Source of the DNA: Fictibacillus norfolkensis
GTDB taxonomy: Bacteria; Bacillota; Bacilli; Bacillales; Fictibacillaceae
Assembly (NCBI RefSeq): GCF_014836645.1
Contig: NZ_JACSQM010000008.1
Span: 1-64,000, forward strand
Direction of reading: 5' to 3'
Length of the DNA stretch: 64,000 nucleotides
Shown: positions 25,919-36,109 of the stretch, in pieces
Layout of the letters: each line of letters begins with the position of its first letter
How positions within the stretch are numbered: the stretch's first letter is position 1
Made by a program: the position numbers and the translations under genes
The notes under the pieces: generated by a model
What the model was told of the DNA's origin: nothing
What the model saw: only the letters and a program-made list of their open reading frames with translations
Database searches by the model: none

Positions 25919-27679
25919 ATGCATAGAAACCTTAGAACATTCATCAACCAATTAAGATCTGAAAAAGAAATTGTAGAGATTCATACAGAAGTTGATCCTT
26001 ATTTAGAAATTCCTGAAATCCATAGACGTGTGATCTCAGAAGAAGGACCAGCTCTTCTGTTTACAAATGTTAAAGGAAAGAATATTCCAGTTGTAACAAA
26101 TCTATTTGGAACGATTAAGCGAGTAGACATGGCCTTCGGTCCAAAGCCAGAGCAGCTAGTAAAAGAACTAGTTGGATCGATCGATGAATTAATGCCTCCA
26201 TCTCCTTCTGTATTATGGAAGAAAAAAGGCATGATCAAGGATGTATTATCACTCGGCACGAAAACAGTAAACAAAAACAAAGCACCAGTATTAGAAACTT
26301 TTACGACGAATGTGAACATGCAGGACCTGCCGGCATTAACGGGATGGCATTTAGACAGCAATCCATTCGTAACACTGCCACTCGTATATACAGAACATCC
26401 AGATAAACATGAACATAATCTTGGTATGTACAGAATTGAGATCAAAGAAAAAAATAAGACGGGAATTCACTGGCAGATTCACAAAGGTGGAGGCTTCCAT
26501 CATTATGCCGCTGAACAAAAGAATGATGCTTTGCCTGTGACGCTGTTTCTAGGTGGACCTCCTTCCCTGATGATCTCAGCGATCGCTCCTCTTCCTGAAG
26601 CAGTTCCTGAGCTTATGTTTTCATCTATGTTAATGGGAGAAAAACTAAGTCTTGCACAAGTTGATGGGCACCCTCATCCATTAATCGCAGAAGCTGAATT
26701 CGCGTTTGGAGGAATCGTTCCTCCGCATGTCCGAGAACCTGAAGGACCTTTTGGCGATCATTATGGTTATTATTCATGGGCACATGACTTCCCAGTATTC
26801 AACGTTGAAAAAATGTGGAAACGCAAAGATGCCATCTATCCTGCAACAGTGGTCGGAAAACCAAAACAAGAAGATTATTTTATCGGTGAATACCTGCAAA
26901 GATTGATGAGTCCACTTTTCCCCGTTGTAATGAACGGTGTACGAGATCTTTGGACGTATGCAGAAACGGGCTTTCATGCACTAGCAGGGGCTGTTGTTCG
27001 TGAATCATACTATAAAGAAGGTTTAGCACACGCTTTCCGTATTATGGGTGAAGGGCAGCTGACGCTTACTAAATTTCTGATGGTAACGAATAAGCCTGTA
27101 AACCTTCAAAATTTCGCTGAACTTGCTGAAGGTGTACTTGAAAGGTTCCTACCTGAACGAGACCTTTTAATTATCCATGATACTTCTATGGATACTCTTG
27201 ATTATACCGGCCGAAAGTTCAATACAGGTTCAAAAGCTATTATGACAGGACTTGGAGAACCTGTCCGCGAACTTAAACGCACTTATGATGGTGGTACCAT
27301 TTCAGGCATCCATGACGTTGGCGTATTTTGTGGTGGCTGTTTAACAGTAAGTGGACCATCATTTGAAGAAGCACCTGACTTTGCAGAAAAACTGCTTGAG
27401 AATGGTCACGACTCTTTCAAAGATTGGCCGTTAGTTTTCCTTGTTGATGATGCATCCATTGCAGCAACACAGGCAGAATTTTTGTGGACAACTTTTACAC
27501 GATTCGATCCAGCATATGATGTATACGCGAAGAGTACGATAGACAGAAATCGTATTAAATATGAAGGAACAATCATTATTGATGCCAGAATGAAGCCATT
27601 CTATCCAGATGTGGTTGAAACTCGTGAAGATATAGATAAATTAGTGACTGATCGTTGGGAAGAGTACTTTAAAAAGTAA
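25919..27679 (+). CDS. UbiD-family decarboxylase
   Basis: 586-aa UbiD-family protein. These enzymes use prenylated FMN to (de)carboxylate aromatic or unsaturated acids. The family core REPEGPFGDHYGYYS carries the active-site Arg/Glu, with the metal/flavin region ALPVTLFLGGPPSLM and the hinge EAEFAFGGIVPP. It is longer than BsdC (473 aa) and nearer to menaquinone-pathway (MqnL-like) decarboxylases in length. B. subtilis lacks it here, and no UbiX flavin prenyltransferase is in this window. ATG start after AGAGGTG; a TATAAT -10 lies about 35 bases upstream. Substrate unknown. Confidence 0.85.
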   Translation: MHRNLRTFINQLRSEKEIVEIHTEVDPYLEIPEIHRRVISEEGPALLFTNVKGKNIPVVTNLFGTIKRVDMAFGPKPEQLVKELVGSIDELMPPSPSVLWKKKGMIKDVLSLGTKTVNKNKAPVLETFTTNVNMQDLPALTGWHLDSNPFVTLPLVYTEHPDKHEHNLGMYRIEIKEKNKTGIHWQIHKGGGFHHYAAEQKNDALPVTLFLGGPPSLMISAIAPLPEAVPELMFSSMLMGEKLSLAQVDGHPHPLIAEAEFAFGGIVPPHVREPEGPFGDHYGYYSWAHDFPVFNVEKMWKRKDAIYPATVVGKPKQEDYFIGEYLQRLMSPLFPVVMNGVRDLWTYAETGFHALAGAVVRESYYKEGLAHAFRIMGEGQLTLTKFLMVTNKPVNLQNFAELAEGVLERFLPERDLLIIHDTSMDTLDYTGRKFNTGSKAIMTGLGEPVRELKRTYDGGTISGIHDVGVFCGGCLTVSGPSFEEAPDFAEKLLENGHDSFKDWPLVFLVDDASIAATQAEFLWTTFTRFDPAYDVYAKSTIDRNRIKYEGTIIIDARMKPFYPDVVETREDIDKLVTDRWEEYFKK

Positions 27680-27700
27680 TCCTCATTATACCTCAGCAGC

Positions 27701-27738
27701 AAAATAAGAAGCGATTCCGCTTCTTATTTTGTTTATTT
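27701..27738 (+). terminator. terminator of the UbiD-family gene
   Basis: AAAATAAGAAGCG/CGCTTCTTATTTT, four-base loop, then GTTTATTTT. Confidence 0.82.
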
Positions 27739-27808
27739 TAGTTGATAAATTGTCCAAATGATGTTATTGTATATAACAATATACATTTTTAGAGAAAGGA
27801 GAAATCAT

Positions 27809-28348
27809 ATGCGAAATATTAGCTTACTTGATTTATATAACCATCCTCATGTACAAAAATATGTTAAGCGATCTGGAATGGTTCATGCCATCTCAACAGC
27901 CTATCATGCATACCGTATGTCTCAAAAATATGGAGTGGATCCTGATTTAGCGACAAAGGCTGCTTTTCTTCATGATATTGGTCACTATACATGGTATAAA
28001 AACGGTCATTGGGACTATGATATGTACAAAGAGAATGATATTCATGCGATTAAAGGGGCAGAACGCGCACATCGAATATTAGTGTCTTTAGGTGAAGATC
28101 GTAAAAATGCAAAAGAGATTGCTCTTGCTATTTTATTGCACACTGATTCCTATCTGCCTGCTGGCTCACTTAACCTCAATCCGTTGCAAAAAGTTGTTGC
28201 TTTAGCTGACGAAGCAGATGAAGAACCAGGCGGAAGCCACCACTATCGTACGATTAGTGATATGAAAGCTATAACCATGATCAAAAAATTAGATGAAATG
28301 GTAGATGAATATCATGAAGAAGAAAAAGTAAAACACTCTGTTTCCTAA
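27809..28348 (+). CDS. HD-domain phosphohydrolase
   Basis: 179-aa HD-superfamily protein. The metal ligands are recognisable as H (MVHAISTAYHA), FLHDIGHY (the HD pair), HTDSY and VALADEADE. Members hydrolyse nucleotides or phosphodiesters; the size fits YedJ-like or small uncharacterised HD proteins rather than GGDEF-linked ones. The start at 27809 follows GAAAGGAG; an upstream ATG at 27758 has no binding site. Function unproven. Confidence 0.82.
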   Translation: MRNISLLDLYNHPHVQKYVKRSGMVHAISTAYHAYRMSQKYGVDPDLATKAAFLHDIGHYTWYKNGHWDYDMYKENDIHAIKGAERAHRILVSLGEDRKNAKEIALAILLHTDSYLPAGSLNLNPLQKVVALADEADEEPGGSHHYRTISDMKAITMIKKLDEMVDEYHEEEKVKHSVS

Positions 28349-28367
28349 GGAAGGAAAAGAGTGTTTT
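28330..28367 (+). terminator. terminator overlapping the HD gene end
   Basis: AAAACACTCT/AGAGTGTTTT with an inner TTTCCT/AGGAAA stem. The stop codon lies inside the hairpin. Confidence 0.7.
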
Positions 28368-28389
28368 AAATATTTCTTACATATTTTTT

Positions 28390-29241
28390 TTAATAAGCTA
28401 CAAATCCAATAGCTTTTTCACTCGAATACGTTCCGATCGTGCTTCCAAAACGAGTATAGATCACTTTTGGAAAACTAGATAATGAGAATAATTCTTCAAA
28501 TTCTTTTATCACTTCATCCGTAGAAGGAAAACTATGGATAAGGTAAAGTGTCTTTTCAGGGTTTTCTTCTCTCCATTCAGAGATATATTCTTTCATTTTC
28601 GAAAGACCCTTCTTACTTCCTCTAAACTTACCAATCGTTTCAACCACGCCATCAATAATCGAAATCATCGGTTTAATATTTAACATTCCAGCGATTGCCC
28701 CTTGAACAGCAGATATTCTTCCACCTTTTTTCAAGTTTTCTAACGTTTCAAGCAGTACATACGCTCTAATGCCTGATTTCGTCTTCTCTAAGTTACTCAC
28801 GATTTCACTTAATGATTTATCTTCACGTGCTAATTCAATCGCTTCATTTAATAAGATTTGTACACCACCTGAAGCGATCCCTGAATCAAGAATGATCACT
28901 TTTTCTTGTTCTTCTTCAGATAACATACTCTTTCCGATCGTTGCACTTTGAACCGTTCCACTTAAGTTAGATGAGATGCCGATGTATAGGACATCATGCC
29001 CTTTATCTACTTCCTTTTGAAAGGCTTCATAAAAAGATTGTGGAGATGGCTGACTAGTTTTAGGCAGTTCTGGTTCCAGACTCATGCGTTTATAAAATTC
29101 ATCTTCAGTAATATTCACGCCATCTAAATAATGGTCTTCTCCAAATTGTACATTCAAAGGTACAACGGTTAACGAATAATCCAGTTTCTCAAGATCTATT
29201 TTAAGGTCACTTGCGCTATCCACTATAAAACTAAGGTTCAT
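28390..29241 (-). CDS. DegV-family fatty-acid-binding protein
   Basis: 283-aa DegV protein (FakB type), which presents exogenous fatty acids to a FakA kinase. The N-terminal FIVDSASDL and VVPLNVQFG, SQPSPQSF (the ligand-contacting TSQPS), ISSNLSGT, and LENLKKGGRIS are the family landmarks. FakA is not in this window. A second DegV (287 aa) lies at 54392, so the strain carries at least two with possibly different chain preferences. ATG start with a weak GGGG site. Confidence 0.88.
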   Translation of the reverse strand: MNLSFIVDSASDLKIDLEKLDYSLTVVPLNVQFGEDHYLDGVNITEDEFYKRMSLEPELPKTSQPSPQSFYEAFQKEVDKGHDVLYIGISSNLSGTVQSATIGKSMLSEEEQEKVIILDSGIASGGVQILLNEAIELAREDKSLSEIVSNLEKTKSGIRAYVLLETLENLKKGGRISAVQGAIAGMLNIKPMISIIDGVVETIGKFRGSKKGLSKMKEYISEWREENPEKTLYLIHSFPSTDEVIKEFEELFSLSSFPKVIYTRFGSTIGTYSSEKAIGFVAY

Positions 29242-29330
29242 ATTGTTCTACCCCATTTCTGCTTCTCAATCAATTATTAGGGATGTATAAAGAATTGTAT
29301 ACGCTTTACACACTTCTATTAGTTTAACAT

Positions 29331-29364
29331 AAAAACGACCTCCTGTATTATAGGAGATCGTTTT
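29331..29364 (-). terminator. terminator of the opp operon
   Basis: AAACGATCTCCT/AGGAGGTCGTTT (one G-T pair) on the minus strand, then TTTTTATG, right after oppF. Confidence 0.82.
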
Positions 29365-29371
29365 AAATGTG

Positions 29372-30370
29372 TTAATTCTGTTGCTTTACAGCTTCTTCAT
29401 CATAAAGGTGACATGCTACCCAATGACCTTCTCTAGCTTCTTGCCATTTAGGCTTAACAGCTGCACACACATCCATTGCGTGTGGGCAACGTGTACGGAA
29501 ACGGCAGCCACTTGGAGGGTTGATCGGACTTGGAACATCTCCCTCTAAGATGATACGTTCACGGCTTCTTTCAAGCTCAGGATCCGGGACTGGAATCGCT
29601 GATAAAAGAGCTTGTGTATATGGGTGAAGCGGCTCTTCGTAAAGTTCATCGCTTGTTGTAAGCTCTACGATATTACCTAAATACATTACACCTACACGAT
29701 CAGAAATATGTTTAACCATAGATAGATCATGGGCAATAAATAGATAAGTAAGTCCACGCTCTTTTTGCAGTTCCATCATCAAGTTAACAACTTGCGCTTG
29801 AATGGATACGTCTAGAGCGGAAATCGGCTCATCGGCAATAATAAAGTCTGGATCTACTGCTAGTGCACGAGCAATTCCGATACGTTGACGCTGTCCGCCT
29901 GAAAATTCATGAGGGTAACGGTTTGCGTGTTCTCGGTTTAAACCTACTGTTTCGAGAAGTTCATAAACACGATTTTCACGATCTTTCTTTGTTTTTGCTA
30001 AATCATGAATATCGATTCCTTCAGCAATAATATCCTTAACCGTCATACGCGGATTTAGAGAAGCGTACGGATCTTGGAAGATCATTTGCATTTTTCGGTT
30101 AAACTTCTTTAATTCAGAACGAGATTTTTTATCATGTACATCTACACCTTCATATACTACTTCACCTTCAGTAGCATCATAAAGACGGATGATCGTTCGA
30201 CCTGTTGTAGACTTACCACAGCCAGACTCACCTACAAGTCCTAATGTTTCACCTTTATAGATATCAAAGGAAACATCGTCTACAGCTTTTAAAACACCTT
30301 TTTTCCCAGCCGGAAAGTACTTTTTAAGGTTTTTAACTTCGAGTAATTTTTCTCTCTCTACTACTGACAT
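29372..30370 (-). CDS. oppF: oligopeptide ABC transporter ATPase OppF
   Basis: 332-aa cytoplasmic ATPase subunit. Walker A is [12 protein letters not shown], the signature motif is [15 protein letters not shown], and Walker B is [12 protein letters not shown]. The C-terminal oligopeptide/dipeptide domain includes [15 protein letters not shown], whose four-Cys cluster in Opp/Dpp ATPases can hold an iron-sulfur cluster. It starts with an ATG sharing one base with the oppD stop (TAATG). Last gene of the operon. Confidence 0.95.
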   Translation of the reverse strand: MSVVEREKLLEVKNLKKYFPAGKKGVLKAVDDVSFDIYKGETLGLVGESGCGKSTTGRTIIRLYDATEGEVVYEGVDVHDKKSRSELKKFNRKMQMIFQDPYASLNPRMTVKDIIAEGIDIHDLAKTKKDRENRVYELLETVGLNREHANRYPHEFSGGQRQRIGIARALAVDPDFIIADEPISALDVSIQAQVVNLMMELQKERGLTYLFIAHDLSMVKHISDRVGVMYLGNIVELTTSDELYEEPLHPYTQALLSAIPVPDPELERSRERIILEGDVPSPINPPSGCRFRTRCPHAMDVCAAVKPKWQEAREGHWVACHLYDEEAVKQQN

Positions 30371-31389
30371 TAACGAGCACCCCCAACTAATGCCTCTTCA
30401 GGCGGTTCAACTTTTGGAGCTCGCTCATCAAGTAACCAGCAAGCTGCTTTGTGTGATGAAGTAACATTAGTTGCTTCAGGCATATGATCCACACATACTT
30501 CCATTGCATATGGACAACGCGCTGCAAACGGACATCCTTTCGGAGGATTCATTAGATCAGGCGGTGTACCAGGAATAGCTAATAATTCTTTAGATTCTGA
30601 ATTGATTTTAGGCATTGATGCAAGCAATCCCCATGTATATGGATGCTTCGGCTTATAGAAAATCTCATCAACCGTACCTGTCTCTACTACCATGCCTCCG
30701 TACATTACGGCAACACGTTGAGCCAAGTTTGCTACTACACCTAAATCATGTGTAATTAAGATGATTGCTGTACCCGTTTTATCTTGCAGATCGCGCATCA
30801 AATCTAGAATCTGCGCTTGAATTGTAACATCTAGAGCTGTTGTCGGTTCATCAGCAATCAATACTTTAGGATTACAAGCTAGTGCTATGGCAATAACTAC
30901 ACGTTGACGCATTCCACCTGAAAATTGGTGAGGATATTCATCCACACGAAGTTCTGGATTAGGAATTCCTACAAGTTTTAATAGGTTGATCGAACGCTCT
31001 TTTGCTTCACTCTTGCTCATGTTTTGGTGCTTACGAAGCCCTTCCATGATTTGTTTGCCGATCGTCATCGTTGGGTTTAAAGATGTCATCGGATCTTGGA
31101 AGATCATAGATATTTCTGCGCCACGAATTTTTTCCATTTCGCGCTCAGTAGCTTTCGCTAGATCTTTCCCTTGAAAGCGAATAGCACCTTCTTTAATAGA
31201 ACCAATTTTGTTAGGTAATAATCTCATTACGGCTTTGGAAGTAACAGATTTACCAGAACCTGATTCTCCAACGATTGCAAGTGATTCACCTTTATCTAAT
31301 GTAAAGCTAACTCCGCGAACGGCTTTAACTTCTCCCCCATACGTATGGAAGGAGACATGCAAATTATCTAACTCTAATAATTTTTCCAT
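30370..31389 (-). CDS. oppD: oligopeptide ABC transporter ATPase OppD
   Basis: 339-aa ATPase partner of OppF. Walker A is [12 protein letters not shown], the signature is [15 protein letters not shown], and Walker B is [12 protein letters not shown]. The C-terminal segment [15 protein letters not shown] carries the Cys cluster. It is translated 16 bases after oppC, with AAGGAG before the ATG. Together OppD and OppF power uptake of peptides that serve as nutrients and as quorum signals for sporulation and competence. Confidence 0.95.
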   Translation of the reverse strand: MEKLLELDNLHVSFHTYGGEVKAVRGVSFTLDKGESLAIVGESGSGKSVTSKAVMRLLPNKIGSIKEGAIRFQGKDLAKATEREMEKIRGAEISMIFQDPMTSLNPTMTIGKQIMEGLRKHQNMSKSEAKERSINLLKLVGIPNPELRVDEYPHQFSGGMRQRVVIAIALACNPKVLIADEPTTALDVTIQAQILDLMRDLQDKTGTAIILITHDLGVVANLAQRVAVMYGGMVVETGTVDEIFYKPKHPYTWGLLASMPKINSESKELLAIPGTPPDLMNPPKGCPFAARCPYAMEVCVDHMPEATNVTSSHKAACWLLDERAPKVEPPEEALVGGAR

Positions 31390-31405
31390 TTAAAAAATCT
31401 CCTTC

Positions 31406-32428
31406 CTATCTTCTCATCTTAGGATCTAGTGCATCACGCAAGCCATCACCTAGTAAGTTAAAGCTGATCATTAAAATACACATAATAGAAGCCGGATAGA
31501 TTGCTAAGTGTGGATAAATTCTCAACGATCTAAATCCATCTGCAATCAATGCACCTAATGAAGCAGTTGGCGGCTGAATCCCTAGACCGATGAAGCTTAG
31601 GAAAGCTTCGAAGAATATCGCGCCAGGAATCGTAAAAGTACTCGTTACGATAATGGCACCTAGCGTATTAGGTAACAAGTGTTTTGTAATCAACCTGCCA
31701 CTAGTTGATCCTAGTGTTTGTGATGCAAGAACGAATTCACGATCTTTTAATGCTAATATCTGAGCACGAACGATACGTGACATTCCAATCCAACCCGTAA
31801 TAACGAGGGCTAGCGTGATCGATAATATTCCCGGATCGAGTATGATAATGAACAAGATAATTACCACAAGATTCGGAATACCATATAGAACTTCAACGAC
31901 ACGTTGCATTGCATTATCTACTCTGCCGCCATAAAATGCTGAAATTCCTCCGTAAGCTACACCCACGATTAAATCAATAGTTGCTGCTAAAAATGCGATA
32001 TAAAGTGAGATTTGAGTACCTTTCCAAACACGTACCCATTGGTCACGTCCAAGTGGATCTGTACCAAACCAGAAATTTTGATCTTTCGCTACATTTTTCA
32101 TTTCATACTGATCTACACCGCGAATATCGACTCCATCTACTCCAAGGAATCCAATTTTCTCTAGTCCAGGAATCTTTGGAGGAAGATTGGCTCTCATCAG
32201 CTCTTGATCGTCCATACCATACTTACTTAATGATGGGGCTATAAGAGAGAACACGATGACGAATACAATTGCGAAAAGTCCGATCATCGCTCCTCTGTTT
32301 TTTCTTAAACGTCTGAAAGCATCTTGCCAAAAACTTAAGCTCGGCTTGGAAATCTCTTCACTCTTGTTAGCATCTAAATTTGCACGACGAAATAAATCTG
32401 GTGTAAGTTTTCTTTCTGACATGCTCAT
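31406..32428 (-). CDS. oppC: oligopeptide ABC transporter permease OppC
   Basis: 340-aa inner-membrane permease. An N-terminal cytoplasmic stretch and first helix (GAMIGLFAIVFVIVFSLIAP) precede a ~70-residue extracellular loop. The BPD-type core has five helices and the EAA-like loop (ASQTLGSTSGRLITKHLLPN). ATG start after AGGAGG, two bases after oppB. Pairs with OppB to form the channel. Confidence 0.94.
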   Translation of the reverse strand: MSMSERKLTPDLFRRANLDANKSEEISKPSLSFWQDAFRRLRKNRGAMIGLFAIVFVIVFSLIAPSLSKYGMDDQELMRANLPPKIPGLEKIGFLGVDGVDIRGVDQYEMKNVAKDQNFWFGTDPLGRDQWVRVWKGTQISLYIAFLAATIDLIVGVAYGGISAFYGGRVDNAMQRVVEVLYGIPNLVVIILFIIILDPGILSITLALVITGWIGMSRIVRAQILALKDREFVLASQTLGSTSGRLITKHLLPNTLGAIIVTSTFTIPGAIFFEAFLSFIGLGIQPPTASLGALIADGFRSLRIYPHLAIYPASIMCILMISFNLLGDGLRDALDPKMRR

Positions 32429-32430
32429 TC

Positions 32431-33357
32431 TTATTTACCTCCTGCTACACGAATACGAGGATCGATGATTCCATAAAGAATATCCACGATCAAAATGATG
32501 ACTACGATTAAGAAACTATAGAAAATTGTAGTACCCATGATAACTGGATAGTCATTTAAGTTAATACTTTTTACGAACTGTTCACCGATTCCTGGAATCG
32601 CAAAGATGTTCTCGATAACTAGTGAACCAGTAATTAGTCCTATAGCCATAGGTCCTAAAATCGTGATGATTGGGATCATACTATTACGTACACAGTGCTT
32701 AATGATGACTTCTTTTTTGCTAATTCCTTTAGATCGAGCCATTAATATATAGTCCGTACCTAAAATTTCAAGCATTTCAGTTCGCATAAAACGAGCAACA
32801 GTTGCGATTACTCCAACGGATAAAGAGAATGCAGGCAAGATGTGATATTCTGGACCATCCCAAAATGCTACAGGCAGCCATCCTAATTTTACACCTACGT
32901 AATATTGTAAAAGACCTGCAAAAACAAAGGATGGAATTGCAATACCGAAAACAGCTACGATCATGGCACCATAATCTACAAATGAATTGTGTCTAAGGGC
33001 GGCTATAATACCTAGAAACAACCCTATAAATGTACCAAAGATTAAAGCCTCGAAACCTATCGTTGCTGATGGTCCCATACCATTTGCAATCATAGAGTTA
33101 ACGGTACGTCCGTCAAACTGAAACGTATATCCTAAATCACCCTGTGCCAATTTACCTAAATAATTAATATATTGAACAGGCACCGGGTCATTTAACCCGT
33201 ATTTTTCGTTTAGAGCATAACGCTGGGTCTCAGTTAACTTTTCTTGATTGTTAAATGGAGAACCCGGTAGTAACTTCATTAAAAAGAATGTAATTGTTGC
33301 AATGATCAGCAGTGTAATAAACATGGAAAACACACGCTTAGTTATATAACGCAACAT
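32431..33357 (-). CDS. oppB: oligopeptide ABC transporter permease OppB
   Basis: 308-aa permease with the MLRYITKRVFSMFITLLIIATITFFLMKLLPGSPF start typical of OppB/DppB and the cytoplasmic loop ARSKGISKKEVIIKHCVRNSMIPI. The start at 33357 is set by GGGAGGTG; an in-frame ATG at 33384 has none. It is separated from oppA by 237 bases that include a strong hairpin. Confidence 0.94.
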   Translation of the reverse strand: MLRYITKRVFSMFITLLIIATITFFLMKLLPGSPFNNQEKLTETQRYALNEKYGLNDPVPVQYINYLGKLAQGDLGYTFQFDGRTVNSMIANGMGPSATIGFEALIFGTFIGLFLGIIAALRHNSFVDYGAMIVAVFGIAIPSFVFAGLLQYYVGVKLGWLPVAFWDGPEYHILPAFSLSVGVIATVARFMRTEMLEILGTDYILMARSKGISKKEVIIKHCVRNSMIPIITILGPMAIGLITGSLVIENIFAIPGIGEQFVKSINLNDYPVIMGTTIFYSFLIVVIILIVDILYGIIDPRIRVAGGK

Positions 33358-33522
33358 TACACGCACCTCCCCCAAATGTTTCAAACTTAATATTTTGAAA
33401 TCTTTCTGTAATATCTATCTTAAGGGACAAAATATTTTATATCAATAGAAAATATTTTTTTTTCGACATTTTCTGATTTCTTTTGATATTTCCATATATC
33501 TGCCAAATATTGTTTTCAAGGC

Positions 33523-33561
33523 AAAAAGGAGAGTACATGTCAGGAATACATGTACTCTCCT
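33523..33561 (-). terminator. hairpin between oppA and oppB
   Basis: Perfect 14-bp stem AGGAGAGTACATGT (33527-33540) / ACATGTACTCTCCT (33548-33561) with a seven-base loop and a minus-strand T5 tail. It sits inside the operon, so it probably stops most transcripts and protects the oppA 3' end. Confidence 0.85.
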
Positions 33562-33594
33562 GAGAAACACTATTTACTATTTTTTACTAACTGC

Positions 33595-35274
33595 TTATTG
33601 CTTTCCTTCAATATAAGCCCACTTGTAAGAAGTATCTGCTCCGAATAAGTGATGAGCAAGTCCTTTTACGTATGGCTTTTGAAGTCCAGTTACACCACGT
33701 TGATAAAGTGGAGAGATCGCTTGATCTTCGAAAAGAACTTTCTCTGCATCAAGCATCATTTGCCAACGCTTCTTCTCGTCTGTTTCTTTCTTAGCGCCTT
33801 CGATTAACTTGTCATACTCAGGGTTTGAATATGCCATTTGGTTATGAGCTCCATCTGTTACGAACATGTCAAGGAACGTCATTGGATCTTGGTAGTCAGG
33901 ACCCCAACCAGCATATGAGAAGTCATACTCCCCTTTTGTTTCAAGGTCAAGCTTTTGTTTGAACGGTTGTGCTTTAATGCTAACTTTGATTCCAGGAAGG
34001 TTCTTTTCAAGTTGGTTCTTGAAGAACTCACCCATTTTCTTAGCGCCATCTGAATCGTAGTTTAATAGTTCAAGCTCTACAGAATCTTTTCCAACTTCTT
34101 TTAGACCAGTAGCCCAAAGTTCTTTTGCTTTTTCAAGGTTGTACTCACCAAAGTTACCGTTCGTTTTACGGTAGTCTTCACCATCTGGACCAGGAGTGAA
34201 CTCACCAGGAACTAGATAGTAAGCTGGAGTAGAACCGTTGTTAAGAAGTACATCTACCATTGATTGCTTATCATAAGCCATGTCGATCGCTTTACGAATG
34301 TTTGCATTCTTAAGTACTTCTGATTTTTGGTTTAAACGTAGGAAGAATACTGTTGCTTCACCACGCGTGTATAGGTCATCGTTATCTTTATATTGATCAA
34401 CATATTCCATGCTTAGACCAGCGATATCTGTTTGACCAGTTTCATAAAGGTTTACACCTGTAGCAACGTCTTTAACGATCTTAACGTTGATCTCATCTAG
34501 CATTACGTTGTCTTTATCCCAATAGTTATCGTTCTTTTTATACTGCCATCCTTCGTTGTGTTTCCACTCGTTAAGTACGAAAGGACCATTGTATAATAAT
34601 GTATTAGATTCTAATGCATACTTATCAGCTTGCTTTTTAACAAACTCTTCTTTTTGCGGGTAGAACGTTGCAAACCCAGTTAGTCCTAGGAAATAAGGAG
34701 CTGGAGCTTCAAGAGTTACTTCTAGAGTTGTATCGTCAACTGCTTTAACACCTAATTGATCCACTTTACCGTATAATGGGTCACCATCAGTTTGGATCGC
34801 GTTAGCGTTCTTAACAGGTCCCATGATGTAAGCATACTCAGAAAGTGTATCTGGAGTTAATGCTTTTTGCCAAGCGTATACGAAGTCTTTCGCTACTACT
34901 TGTGATCCATCGCTCCATTTAGCGTTTGGATTTAACTTAAATGTGTAAACTGTTCCATCTTCGTTTACTTCATGTTTTTCAGCAACACCTGGAGTTGGTT
35001 TGTTGTCTTTATCAAGACGGTATAAACCTTCCATTACGTTATTCATTACTTCAAAAGATACTGAATCAGTTGCTTGTGAAGAATCCATTGAAGGAATTTC
35101 CTCTCCATCAAGCAAGTTAAGTACTTGTGGCTCACTTGGCTTTTCAGTTGCTTTCTCGTCTTCGCCGCCTTTAGAATCGCTTGCCTTGTCTTTGTCTCCA
35201 CCACTACAAGCAGCTAAGAACATGCTTAGTACAAGTACTAGCGTAAGAAGCAATGACCATTTTGACTTCTTCAT
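33595..35274 (-). CDS. oppA: oligopeptide-binding lipoprotein OppA
   Basis: 559-aa extracellular substrate-binding protein. The type II signal MKKSKWSLLLTLVLVLSMFLAAC has lipobox LAAC, so it is lipid-anchored on the outer face. An acidic/lysine linker follows, then the SBP_bac_5 fold with GEEIPSMDSSQATD, the WSDGSQVVAKDFVYAWQ motif and the C-terminal YDKLIEGA region. First gene of opp. ATG start after GGGGAGG. Binds peptides of several residues, including signalling peptides in bacilli. Confidence 0.95.
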   Translation of the reverse strand: MKKSKWSLLLTLVLVLSMFLAACSGGDKDKASDSKGGEDEKATEKPSEPQVLNLLDGEEIPSMDSSQATDSVSFEVMNNVMEGLYRLDKDNKPTPGVAEKHEVNEDGTVYTFKLNPNAKWSDGSQVVAKDFVYAWQKALTPDTLSEYAYIMGPVKNANAIQTDGDPLYGKVDQLGVKAVDDTTLEVTLEAPAPYFLGLTGFATFYPQKEEFVKKQADKYALESNTLLYNGPFVLNEWKHNEGWQYKKNDNYWDKDNVMLDEINVKIVKDVATGVNLYETGQTDIAGLSMEYVDQYKDNDDLYTRGEATVFFLRLNQKSEVLKNANIRKAIDMAYDKQSMVDVLLNNGSTPAYYLVPGEFTPGPDGEDYRKTNGNFGEYNLEKAKELWATGLKEVGKDSVELELLNYDSDGAKKMGEFFKNQLEKNLPGIKVSIKAQPFKQKLDLETKGEYDFSYAGWGPDYQDPMTFLDMFVTDGAHNQMAYSNPEYDKLIEGAKKETDEKKRWQMMLDAEKVLFEDQAISPLYQRGVTGLQKPYVKGLAHHLFGADTSYKWAYIEGKQ

Positions 35275-35705
35275 GAGTCGACCTCCCCTTTTTATCCTGT
35301 TAAATTGTTAGCAGATAAAAGCATCAAGAATTATCAGACATTTTCATCTACAACTTCGATTATACAAGTTTTCAAACAATTGTGCATTTATTTTTTTTTA
35401 AGAGTTTTACAAAAAGCCTATTATATTTACTTTTCCTTAACAAAAAATAGGTATATAGACCTATTACTAAACAGGGGTTATTTTCTGATAATTCTACAAA
35501 TTTTACCAAAATTATGTGTAAACTAGCATGAATATTACATTCTCGATTTTTTGTGAGGATAGAACATGCTTCACTTTGTAAGATAATTCGTCATTTTTAT
35601 ATTTCATTTGTTACAATGGGGATAAAGTCTGACGGTATATATCAAAAAATATGGTACATTTTATGATGTTTATGGAGTAATTCTTACTAGATGGAGGCAT
35701 TTTTA
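35275..35705. other. divergent intergenic region oppA / membrane protein gene
   Basis: 431 bases without a gene. The oppA promoter is at 35359-35386. On the plus strand TCGTCA-18 bp-TACAAT (about 35589-35618) may serve the downstream membrane-protein gene. The rest is AT-rich with no further structure seen. Confidence 0.45.
35359..35386 (-). promoter_or_regulatory. sigma-A promoter of oppA
   Basis: Minus strand TGCACA, 16-bp spacer, TATAAT (35364-35359), with an A-rich UP-like tract (A9) upstream. Confidence 0.5.
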
Positions 35706-36077
35706 ATGAATTTACTTTTAAAGAGGATCTTGTTTATATCAGCATTTCCAATCTTTTTAGCACTAGGAGTTAGTTTGTTTACTTCCAGACCTTTTACCCT
35801 TGAAAAATACGTAAATACTTTATTTTATTTTTCATTGTCGATCGCTCTTTTCGGTCTTGCCCTTTATGTAGTTAAAGGTGGTTTCTTTGATTTTTTTTCC
35901 TACAGTTTCAAAAGAGTAGCTAAGGCTTTATCAAGAGCTCCAGAAATTGACGATGAGATTTCATTTAAAACAAACTTTCAATTATCAGAGCGAGTAAATG
36001 TTTCTTATATGAAATCATTTCTTTATAGTGGCTTACTTTTATCATTCATTACGATTGCCGTTGCATATCTTTTGTAA
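35706..36077 (+). CDS. small membrane protein, possibly DUF3899
   Basis: 123-aa protein with three hydrophobic helices (ILFISAFPIFLALGVSLF; TLFYFSLSIALFGLALYVV; FLYSGLLLSFITIAVAYLL). Between helices 2 and 3 lies a cytoplasmic loop carrying FFDFFSYSFKRVAKAL. The layout resembles DUF3899 proteins of bacilli, by eye only. The start at 35706 follows GGAGG; the ATG at 35691 overlaps that site. It lies just before the trpS leader. Function unknown. Confidence 0.7.
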   Translation: MNLLLKRILFISAFPIFLALGVSLFTSRPFTLEKYVNTLFYFSLSIALFGLALYVVKGGFFDFFSYSFKRVAKALSRAPEIDDEISFKTNFQLSERVNVSYMKSFLYSGLLLSFITIAVAYLL

Positions 36078-36109
36078 TTTGTGTATACTACAAAAAATAA
36101 ATGTTATAT

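Noticed and set aside
25999..26445. Minus-strand frame of 148 codons opposite the UbiD-family gene
   Set aside because: Antisense shadow; no binding site, no recognisable motif.
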